DNA of 14,316 nucleotides. Source: Acidobacteriota bacterium (GTDB taxonomy: Bacteria; Acidobacteriota; Terriglobia; Terriglobales; Acidobacteriaceae). The notes under the pieces were generated by a model. That model had not been told where the DNA came from, searched no databases, and saw only the letters and a list, made by a program, of their open reading frames with translations. Within the stretch, counting starts at the first letter, position 1. Each line of letters opens with the position of its first letter. This document shows positions 6,627-12,310 of the stretch, piece by piece. The stretch lies in contig JAKABE010000039.1 in assembly GCA_021801945.1 (NCBI GenBank), positions 1-14,316 of the forward strand, given 5' to 3'. The position numbers and the translations under genes were made by a program.

Positions 6627-7526
6627 TCACCCTGCCAGGGCCCCCGTGGCGCTTACCCCCGCGCCCAGGAGAGCGACTTTGTCGTCCGGGGGCAGAACCT
6701 CAAGCGAATAGCTTCCGAGCGGGCTCATCTTCACCATGGTTTCGAGATGGCTGCGCAAGAGGGGCAGCTCGAGGAAGCCCACGTTGTGGCCGGTGAAATA
6801 GAAGCGGCCGGGACCGGCAAGGTGGATGAACGAGGCGGTGGCGGCGGCCAGGGCGCGGTGCCAAAGATCGACAAACTCCCAGCAGCGAACGTCGCCCTTC
6901 TTGGCGTTGGCGAAGACCTCCTCGGGTTCCAAGTCGAGAAAGCGCAGGCGCATGGCACGATAGCCCATGATGCCCTCCAGATGCCCCACCCCGCCACAGC
7001 CGCAGTAGCGCTCCTTTGGGTCCAGGGTGACCGTGATGTGGCCGCCCTCCCACACACCTTCAACATAAGGCCACCGGCCGTAACCGATACCGTTGCCGAT
7101 GGTCCAGACGCGGGTGAGCTCGTGCAGCCGGCCGCGCGTGGAGGCGATGCCGGCGGCGATAGCGTCCGCGTCGTTCATCACGTGCACCGGAGCCGCGACG
7201 GCGCGCGATTTCAACGCCACGGCCAGGTCCTCCGCGAGCCGCAAGCCTTTTATCTGGTGCAAATTAGGAGATTCCTCGACCGCGCCGGAGCGAACGACTC
7301 CGGGAACCGCGACGCCGATGGCATCCGGAGCGGAGCCGGTTTCGGCGGCCAAGGAGGCGATTTGCGCAGCCAGAATCTCCACTAGCTCGCTGGCTGGAAT
7401 GGCGGTGAGCGCACTCTGTTCCGCCGGGTCGGCAGGATAACGCTGCAGCTTGCCGGCGAGGCGAGCGTCCTCAAGTCTACCGAAGGCGATATGGCCGGTG
7501 ATGACGGCGCCAATAGCGGTAGTCAT
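6627..7526 (-). CDS. ROK-family protein with atypical ATP loop and zinc motif
   Basis: The ROK family contains sugar kinases (glucokinase, NanK type) and transcriptional repressors. This 299-residue protein has no helix-turn-helix, so it belongs with the kinase-like members. Recognisable elements are the GVAVPGVV strand, N118-D119 in VMNDADAIAAG (D119 matches the catalytic Asp), the second phosphate motif IGNGIGYG (143-150), and G-H163 followed by C175-G-C177-G-G-V-G-H182-L-E. Two departures stand out. The N-terminal DxGGT phosphate loop reads A-V-I-T-G-H, losing the Asp and the GGT. The last zinc-binding Cys of CxCGxxGC is His. The start is secure: AAGGAGG lies 6 nt before ATG, so the odd N-terminus is not a mis-called start. 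sth lies 216 bp upstream on the same strand; co-transcription is possible. Activity and substrate cannot be assigned. Confidence 0.85.
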   Translation of the reverse strand: MTTAIGAVITGHIAFGRLEDARLAGKLQRYPADPAEQSALTAIPASELVEILAAQIASLAAETGSAPDAIGVAVPGVVRSGAVEESPNLHQIKGLRLAEDLAVALKSRAVAAPVHVMNDADAIAAGIASTRGRLHELTRVWTIGNGIGYGRWPYVEGVWEGGHITVTLDPKERYCGCGGVGHLEGIMGYRAMRLRFLDLEPEEVFANAKKGDVRCWEFVDLWHRALAAATASFIHLAGPGRFYFTGHNVGFLELPLLRSHLETMVKMSPLGSYSLEVLPPDDKVALLGAGVSATGALAG

Positions 7527-7592
7527 TCAGGCCCTCCTTTCTCGCGTGGGTTTCAAAATCAGCATTCAGCTCATAGCTCGCACGCGGGTAAG

Positions 7593-7612
7593 CCTGCGAT
7601 CGCGATTGCAGG
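7593..7612. repeat. Near-perfect 20-bp palindrome between sth and the ROK gene
   Basis: The arms CCTGCGATCG and CGATTGCAGG pair at every position except one G-T. It lies 67 bp upstream of the ROK start on the minus strand. It could be an operator or chance; there is no T-run. Confidence 0.25.
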
Positions 7613-7672
7613 AACAAAGAGCCGGGAGGCAGATCTCCGACAGCATGAATTCGTACTTCGGCATTGTGGCTT

Positions 7673-7698
7673 TCCAGGTCAGAAAGAGGAGACCTGGA
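7673..7698. repeat. 8-bp perfect inverted repeat (hairpin) downstream of sth
   Basis: TCCAGGTC (7673-7680) and GACCTGGA (7691-7698) are separated by 10 nt. It lies about 45 bp past the sth stop and about 150 bp before the ROK start. No U-run follows on either strand, so it may be a processing or stability hairpin in an sth-ROK transcript rather than a classical terminator. Confidence 0.35.
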
Positions 7699-7722
7699 GC
7701 AGACATACCCGCAATTAAAAAA

Positions 7723-7743
7723 CTAGAAGCTAAAAGCTCGATC
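7723..7743. repeat. Short degenerate period-7 repeat at the sth 3' end
   Basis: Consecutive heptamers CTAGAAG, CTAAAAG and a decayed CTCGATC end at the last base of the sth stop codon. With only two good copies this is weak alone. It is noted because a second period-7 tract with a different unit occurs at 10517-10551. Confidence 0.3.
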
Positions 7744-9188
7744 TATTCAGCCTGGTACCGGCGTAGCCGGCCCAGGCCGTTAAATGCTGCCACCTTGTAA
7801 CACTCAGCCAGGGTGGGATAGTTGAAGACCGTGTCGATAAAGTAGTCCACCGTGCCGCCCAGGATGATCACCGCCTGGCCGACGTGAACCAGTTCGGCGG
7901 CACCCTCGCCGATAATATGCACGCCGAGCACCTTACGGGTGTCGCGATGGAAGATGAGCTTGAGCCGACCGGTGGTGTCGCCGCGAATCTGACCGCGGGC
8001 GACCTCCCGATAGTAGGCCATGCCGACCTCGTAGGGCACATCCTCGTCGGTCAACTGCTCCTCGGTCTTGCCGATGAAGCTGATCTCGGGGATGGTGTAG
8101 ATGCCGTAAGGGTAAAAACCGGGATTGGAGGCTGCCGCGCGGTCGTCAAAGGCCCGGCAGGCGGCGATGCGGCCCTGTTCCATCGAAACCGAAGCCAAGG
8201 CGGGAAAGCCCACCACATCGCCGGCGGCATAGATGTGCTCCACCTTGGTCTGGAAGTGTTCGTCCACAGCGATGCGGCCGCGTGGGTCGGCCTCGAGGCC
8301 GGCGGCGGCCAGATTCAGGGTATCGACGTTGCCCTGGCGGCCTACGGCATAGAGCAGCGCGTCGCCGGAGACCCGCTTTTTGCTCTTCAAATTGGCCACC
8401 ACCGTGCTTCGGGCCGGGTTCGCCTGCGAGGGGTCTTGGGTGGTTTGCGGACTAAGTTCCTCCACGCTTTCCACCTCTTCGCCCAGCCGCAGCGTGACGC
8501 GGTTATCGCGGAGATGGTAGCTCAGGGCTTCCACAACCTCGCGGTCGGCGAAGTCCAGAAGCTGGTCGCGCTTCTCGATGAGCGTGACGCGCACGCCCAG
8601 GACCGCGAACATGCAGGCGTATTCCACCCCGATAACGCCCCCGCCCACCACAACCAGGGAACGGGGCAGCTCCGGCAGGCCCAGAATCTGGTCGCTGTTG
8701 ACGATGTTGCGGCCATTGATGGGGACGGTGGGAGAAGAAGCAGGCCTAGTTCCCACGGCGATCACAATCCGGCCGCCTTCCAGGGTGGTTTCCGCATCGG
8801 GGCCTTGAACGTGAACCTGGTGGGGATCGACGAAGCGGGCGGTGCCGTGCACCACATCGATGCCATTGCGCGAGAGCTGCGCCTCGGTCACGTCCACCTC
8901 GGTTTTGATGACCGCCTGGACGCGGAAGGCCAGGTCGGCCATGGTGATCTTCTCCTTGACCCGGTAGTTGATGCCGTAGATCGAGCGGTAGCTGTAGCCG
9001 GAAAGGTGCAGCACGGCCTCGCGCATGGTCTTGGAAGGGATTGTGCCGGTGTTAACGCTAACCCCGCCCACCACGGTGCGGGCTTCGACGACGGCTACGC
9101 GCTTGTTCATCTTTGCCGCCGCCACAGCCGCACGCTGCCCGGCGGGCCCGGAACCAATGACGATCAAGTCATACTGGACGGCACTCAT
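7743..9188 (-). CDS. sth: Soluble pyridine nucleotide transhydrogenase (Sth/UdhA type)
   Basis: Sth is a cytoplasmic FAD enzyme moving hydride between NADPH and NAD+. This 481-residue protein has the flavoprotein disulfide-reductase layout: FAD-binding IGSGPAG (11-17), a second dinucleotide site VVVGGGVIGVEYA, the FAD-ribityl segment IYAAGDVVG, and a C-terminal dimer domain. Where dihydrolipoamide dehydrogenase has CLNVGC, this protein reads S44-V-N-T-G-T49, so both redox cysteines are gone. Where lipoamide dehydrogenase has the catalytic His before P-T, it reads F-N-Y-P-T-L-A-E. Both changes are typical of Sth. The FNYPTLAECYKVAAFNGLGRL end closely matches the Sth C-terminus. ATG at 9188 is chosen because it opens directly onto the FAD fold, with GGAG 11 nt upstream; the frame runs on to 9326 without similar sequence. 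A separate mercuric-reductase-like or oxidase role is less likely without the Cys pair. Confidence 0.93.
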   Translation of the reverse strand: MSAVQYDLIVIGSGPAGQRAAVAAAKMNKRVAVVEARTVVGGVSVNTGTIPSKTMREAVLHLSGYSYRSIYGINYRVKEKITMADLAFRVQAVIKTEVDVTEAQLSRNGIDVVHGTARFVDPHQVHVQGPDAETTLEGGRIVIAVGTRPASSPTVPINGRNIVNSDQILGLPELPRSLVVVGGGVIGVEYACMFAVLGVRVTLIEKRDQLLDFADREVVEALSYHLRDNRVTLRLGEEVESVEELSPQTTQDPSQANPARSTVVANLKSKKRVSGDALLYAVGRQGNVDTLNLAAAGLEADPRGRIAVDEHFQTKVEHIYAAGDVVGFPALASVSMEQGRIAACRAFDDRAAASNPGFYPYGIYTIPEISFIGKTEEQLTDEDVPYEVGMAYYREVARGQIRGDTTGRLKLIFHRDTRKVLGVHIIGEGAAELVHVGQAVIILGGTVDYFIDTVFNYPTLAECYKVAAFNGLGRLRRYQAE

Positions 9189-9959
9189 GCGCGCGTATTC
9201 TCCAAAGGCTCGAAGCAGAAGTCTTCTTGATAGGCGCCACCGGGAAGCGAAGATGGCCCTTAATCGGAGGCTACCATAGCGAGAAGCTGTTCCATAACTG
9301 TGGCAGTGAGCCAGGTGGAAGGGCACAGGCTTCAGCCCACACCTAAATCCAGCAAAATCAATGCGGGCTGTGAGTGCATTTCTCCCGGAGGCGTAGAGCG
9401 CCGACCCATTCCCGGCCGGCGATCAGCACCTGTGGCGTCGCGGCTTCCCACCCGGCTGCAACGCGGGTCTCCCGAGCCGCGATCGCGGCACGGACAAGAC
9501 GGAAATGGAGGCACAGCAGGGGGGGGGTGAACCAGTATGCACCGAGGCGGGATGCGGGCCGGAGGATTGCAGGCCGGGGGCCCCGGCGCGGATCCATGTC
9601 CGCCTGCCGGGGCATTCGATCTGGGGCCCGGCCGGCCCAATCCGTTGCGCACTTCGATGTGCGCGAGGCGCAGAGTAGGTTCCAGCGCCATCTCATTCTT
9701 GTCCGGGAGGCGCCTACCGGACTGGCCCCCTTCTAGCGGGCAGAACTGGCGGATCATGCGGTCCAGTTCGCTGGCCAGCGAGGCCAGGTTCTTGAGCGAT
9801 TGCGCGGGATGTTTTGGAGCGCCAACCTGCTGACGACCTTTCGCACCCGATCTGCTGGTTGTATCGGCGAAAGCCCGCCCAGCTTTAGTACCTTGGTTGT
9901 CCGCGCCCCCAGAGAGGCTGCGCGTTGACTGGCCGCAGCGCTCGCCGTAGGCTCAAGGA
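9189..9959. other. 771-bp region with no convincing gene
   Basis: The region lies between divergent sth and the DUF177 gene. Several frames are open because of the GC content (for example minus 9332-9757 and plus 9374-9736), but their products are Arg/Pro-rich, match no family I recognise and lack ribosome sites. No tRNA, RNase P, tmRNA or SRP RNA consensus was recognised on either strand. It contains a run of nine G (9519-9527) and a GC-only palindrome at 9573-9587. The right part may hold a coding remnant, listed separately. It should also hold the promoters of sth and of the rpmF-plsX block. Confidence 0.5.
9743..9952 (-). pseudogene. Possible remnant of a chemotaxis-receptor (MCP) C-terminus
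   Basis: Read on the minus strand from just after a TGA at 9953-9955, the frame gives about 70 residues with Gln/Ala/Ser/Thr-rich sequence and then QSLKNLASLASELDRMIRQF (9743-9805). Heptad-spaced Leu/Ala with a final Ile-x-x-Phe is how many methyl-accepting chemotaxis proteins end (an xLxxLAxELxxxVxxF pattern). No start codon precedes it, no signalling tip is present, and the frame then drifts into Pro/Arg-rich sequence. It is a faint, unverified resemblance, and chance is quite possible. Confidence 0.2.
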
Positions 9960-10511
9960 ATGGAGTTCAAGGTAAGCGAGCTCGAGCGCGAGCCGGTAGA
10001 GTTCGACCTGGAACTGGCTCCGGGGATCGTGGACCTGGGGTCTGAGGCCGAGCAAACGGGCGTGTTGGCTACGTCGGGGGGCGTGGAAGTGATCCACGAG
10101 CATCGTGGACCTAAGGAGATTGTTGCAGACATCCGCCTGAAGGGCCGCTACTCCGGGAGGTTTCAACTCCCCTGCGCACGCTGCACTGAGCCAGTCCAGG
10201 TCCCGCTGGCTGCGGAGTTCGACCTCATTTACCGCCCTCTGGGAGCGGATTCAGACCTTCCGGAGCGGTCAATTACGGCGCCCGAGACCGAAATCGGATA
10301 TTATCAAGAAGGTAGTCTATTGCTTGAAGATGTTCTGCGTGAGCAGGTGCTTTTGTCCCTGCCGGTCAGGACGCTGTGCAAGCCCGACTGCAAAGGACTT
10401 TGCCCGCGCTGCGGAGTCAACCGCAACAGCCAGCCTTGCAGCTGTGAGACGGCTGGAGACGATTCTCGCTGGGAAGCGCTGGCGAGCTTGCGCAGCCGGA
10501 TCAAGTCCTGA
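9960..10511 (+). CDS. yceD: DUF177/YceD-family protein (23S rRNA accumulation)
   Basis: This 183-residue cytoplasmic protein has the conserved opening KVSELEREPVEFD, a first cysteine pair C72-A-R-C75, an acidic middle region, and the family signature C140-K-P-D-C144-K-G-L-C148-P-R-C151-G-x-N with further C160 and C162. DUF177 proteins are almost always encoded just before rpmF. In E. coli and plants they are tied to 23S rRNA processing or accumulation; the cysteines probably bind zinc. The start is unusual: ATG 9960 directly follows AAGGA with no spacer, and a TAG lies four codons upstream in frame, so no other upstream start exists. The family-typical N-terminus supports this ATG. It heads the plus-strand block with rpmF and plsX. 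Confidence 0.88.
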   Translation: MEFKVSELEREPVEFDLELAPGIVDLGSEAEQTGVLATSGGVEVIHEHRGPKEIVADIRLKGRYSGRFQLPCARCTEPVQVPLAAEFDLIYRPLGADSDLPERSITAPETEIGYYQEGSLLLEDVLREQVLLSLPVRTLCKPDCKGLCPRCGVNRNSQPCSCETAGDDSRWEALASLRSRIKS

Positions 10512-10516
10512 TCGTA

Positions 10517-10551
10517 CAGTTCTCAGTTCATTGTTCACAGTTCGCAGTTCC
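10517..10551. repeat. Five tandem heptamers (consensus CAGTTCN) between yceD and rpmF
   Basis: The units are CAGTTCT, CAGTTCA, TTGTTCA, CAGTTCG and CAGTTCC in direct register, 35 bp in all, starting 6 bp after the yceD stop. Units 1, 2, 4 and 5 share CAGTTC and differ only at the seventh base. The tract would be transcribed within the yceD-rpmF leader. It resembles the short tandem heptamer repeats seen in intergenic DNA of some bacterial groups. Confidence 0.75.
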
Positions 10552-10618
10552 GGCGGAGCGGTCTGCGAGATGCAAGAGGGGAAGAATGAACTGTTTTGCG
10601 AAGGGAAAGGAATCGACA

Positions 10619-10804
10619 ATGCCAAATCCGAAGAGGCGCCACTCGGTGCGCCGGTCAGCAAACCGCCGCGCCCATGACTTTTTGAAGCCCCAGGCGCTTT
10701 CAGAATGCCCTAACTGCCACGAGAAGAAGCTGCCCCATCGTGCCTGCCCGAAGTGCGGCGCCTACAAAGGCCGCGCCGTCCTGGATGTAAAGGAAGCCAG
10801 CTAA
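10619..10804 (+). CDS. rpmF: 50S ribosomal protein L32 (zinc-ribbon form)
   Basis: This is a 61-residue basic protein beginning MPNPKRRHSVRRSANRRAHD, a clear L32 N-terminus (usual form: MAxPKRRxSxSRxxxRRxH). It carries CPNC and CPKC pairs 13 residues apart, the zinc-binding C+ form of L32. AAAGGA lies 7 nt before this ATG. An in-frame ATG at 10586 would add 11 residues not found in the family and is not used. L32 binds 23S rRNA in the large subunit. plsX begins 14 bp after the stop, the usual neighbour and a likely co-transcript. Confidence 0.95.
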   Translation: MPNPKRRHSVRRSANRRAHDFLKPQALSECPNCHEKKLPHRACPKCGAYKGRAVLDVKEAS

Positions 10805-10818
10805 GAGACTGAGCGCCT

Positions 10819-11871
10819 ATGCTCATCGACATTGCGCTTGACGCTGTTGGTTCGGACAAGGCTCCCGAGCCGGAGATCCGGGGAGCGATCCTGGCCTGCC
10901 GCACACTGCCGGTGCGGGTGCACCTCATTGGGCCCGAGCCTGATCTGCGCGATCAGCTCGATGAATATCTGGAAAACGAGGATCTGCCGATCGTCATCCA
11001 CCACGCCTCGGAGCGCATCGGCATGGAGGAGAAAGCAGCCCAGGCTGTGCGCACCAAGCGCGACAGTTCGATGCGCGTGGGACTGAAGCTGGTGCGGGAG
11101 GGCAAGGCGGCCGGCTTTGTCACCGCAGGCAACACCGGCGCGGCCATGGCCACGGCCAAGATGGTGCTGGGTGCGCTTCCCGGCGTGGACCGGCCGGCGT
11201 TGGCCACTCCCATGCCCAGCTCCAGCGGCGACCCCTGTGTGCTGCTGGACGTGGGTGCGAATGTGGATTGCAAGGCGCACAACCTGGAACAGTTCGCGGT
11301 GATGGGAGAGATATACGCCCGCAGCGTGCTCAAGATCCGCCAGCCGCGCGTGGGATTGCTCTCCATCGGCGAAGAGGAAACCAAGGGAAACGAGCTCACG
11401 CGCGAGGCCTTCCCGCTGCTCAAGGCGCTGCCTATCCACTTTGTGGGCAACGTGGAGGGCCGCGACATCTTCAGCGGCAAGGCCGATGTCATTGTCTGCG
11501 ACGGCTTTGTGGGCAACGTGGCGTTGAAGACCAGCGAGGGTGTGGGCCGCTTTGTGCGCGACGTGCTGCGCGCATCCCTGACGCGCACCGTAACGGCGCA
11601 GGTTGGTGCGCTGTTGTCGCGGCGCGCGTTCAACGACTTCCGCCGCCGCCTGGATTACCGTGAGTACGGCGGAGCGCAACTGCTCGGGGTGCGCGGAATC
11701 TGCATCATCGGCCACGGCTCGTCAAACGATGTGGCTATCTCCAACGGGATCCGCGTGGCCTACCAGTTTGCCCAAGCCGGCGCCAACGAGCGCATCGAAC
11801 AGGAGTTCTCCGGCCGGCTCAAGCGCCGTCCCGCAGAGCGGGATTCCGAATCCGGGGCCACCATCCAGTAG
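10819..11871 (+). CDS. plsX: Phosphate acyltransferase PlsX
   Basis: PlsX converts acyl-ACP to acyl-phosphate, the acyl donor for PlsY in the first step of phospholipid synthesis. It is a peripheral membrane enzyme. This 350-residue protein is of normal length. It shows the N-terminal IALDAVGSDKAPEPE, the conserved FVTAGNTGAAM and LPGVDRPALA, LLDVGAN, SIGEEETKGNE, the VGNVEGRDIF and VCDGFVGNVALK stretches, and near the end GHGSSND. The common opening xDxMGGDxAP reads A-V-G-S-D-K-A-P here, a small deviation. The ribosome site before ATG 10819 is weak, so translation may be coupled to rpmF, 14 bp upstream. The C-terminal 20 residues or so are charged and probably disordered. Confidence 0.95.
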   Translation: MLIDIALDAVGSDKAPEPEIRGAILACRTLPVRVHLIGPEPDLRDQLDEYLENEDLPIVIHHASERIGMEEKAAQAVRTKRDSSMRVGLKLVREGKAAGFVTAGNTGAAMATAKMVLGALPGVDRPALATPMPSSSGDPCVLLDVGANVDCKAHNLEQFAVMGEIYARSVLKIRQPRVGLLSIGEEETKGNELTREAFPLLKALPIHFVGNVEGRDIFSGKADVIVCDGFVGNVALKTSEGVGRFVRDVLRASLTRTVTAQVGALLSRRAFNDFRRRLDYREYGGAQLLGVRGICIIGHGSSNDVAISNGIRVAYQFAQAGANERIEQEFSGRLKRRPAERDSESGATIQ

Positions 11872-11882
11872 GCGCAACAGCC

Positions 11883-12131
11883 ATGCCCGCCCAACACAGC
11901 CAGTCTCCGGAGCTTGCTTTCGATCCAGCCATCCTCGCGCAACTGGCTTGCCCGGCCTGCCGCGGCGATTTGTCTCTCGAAGCTTCACACCTGGACTGCG
12001 AGGCCTGCGGCCGCAGTTATCCGATTGTGGATGGCATTCCGGTCCTGATCGCAGAGCCGGCCCACTCCACAGCACCTCTGGATGATGGGATGTGGGCGGC
12101 GGCAAGGGAAGGACAGGATAGGAAGCTCTGA
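11883..12131 (+). CDS. Trm112-like zinc-ribbon protein (UPF0434/YcaR type)
   Basis: This is an 82-residue protein with one zinc ribbon: C23-P-A-C26-R-G ... C39-E-A-C42-G followed by RSYPIVDGIPVLI, the signature of the Trm112/YcaR family. In eukaryotes and archaea Trm112 activates several methyltransferases acting on tRNA, rRNA and release factors. The bacterial members are short and mostly without proven function, so a partner methyltransferase is only a possibility. It starts 11 bp after the plsX stop with no clear Shine-Dalgarno, which suggests coupling to plsX. The zinc ribbon is preceded by about 20 less conserved residues. Its last third or so overlaps, on the opposite strand, the tail of the small membrane protein gene at 12017-12310. 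Confidence 0.82.
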   Translation: MPAQHSQSPELAFDPAILAQLACPACRGDLSLEASHLDCEACGRSYPIVDGIPVLIAEPAHSTAPLDDGMWAAAREGQDRKL

Positions 12132-12310
12132 TGCTGCGGGTGGAGTTGAGCCCGCCGGTAGAACGGCAGCACGATCAGAGCCGCGCAGGCAATGGCCAAG
12201 ATCAGCGCCAGGGCGACCAGGGTGTAGAGCAGAACCAGGCTCGGTCCTTGCGACGGCTCGTTCTCAGCCGGTTCTACCGCTTTGTTCTCGGGGGGATCAA
12301 GATCACTCAT
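12017..12310 (-). CDS. Small single-helix membrane protein downstream of the permease
   Basis: I recognise no named family. The 97-residue product has an acidic N-terminus (MSDLDPPENKAVEPAENEPS), one strong membrane helix (about 25-50, LVLLYTLVALALILAIACAA onward) and a basic FYRR stop-transfer, predicting N-out or N-in single-pass topology that I cannot resolve. Its ATG overlaps the permease stop by 8 bp (ATGAGTGA), with AGAGG 9 nt upstream, a typical coupled arrangement that argues it is real and works with the permease. Residues from about 60 on are read from the strand opposite the Trm112-like gene and look unstructured. The functional part may end near residue 55. Confidence 0.6.
   Translation of the reverse strand: MSDLDPPENKAVEPAENEPSQGPSLVLLYTLVALALILAIACAALIVLPFYRRAQLHPQHQSFLSCPSLAAAHIPSSRGAVEWAGSAIRTGMPSTIG

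Noticed and set aside
7711..7743. Terminator for sth (AGCT/AGCT stem then a run of six T on the minus strand)
   Set aside because: The stem is only 4 bp with AT-rich content; the sequence is better explained by the heptamer repeat.
7884..9230. 448-residue open frame on the plus strand opposite sth
   Set aside because: It is the mirror of a strongly conserved gene in GC-rich DNA. The product is His/Ala/Gly/Val-rich with no recognisable domain and no ribosome site.
9500..9660. GC-rich inverted repeats as a structural RNA (RNase P, SRP or 6S RNA)
   Set aside because: None of the conserved core sequences of these RNAs could be found on either strand; the short palindromes are expected in such GC-rich DNA.
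9332..9757. 141-residue minus-strand frame in the sth-yceD gap
   Set aside because: Mostly Pro/Arg/Gly-rich with no ribosome site; only its first few residues join the possible receptor-tail remnant, so it is not listed as a gene.
10801..11715. 304-residue minus-strand frame opposite plsX
   Set aside because: Antisense shadow of plsX; composition is His/Gln/Arg-rich and has no domain.
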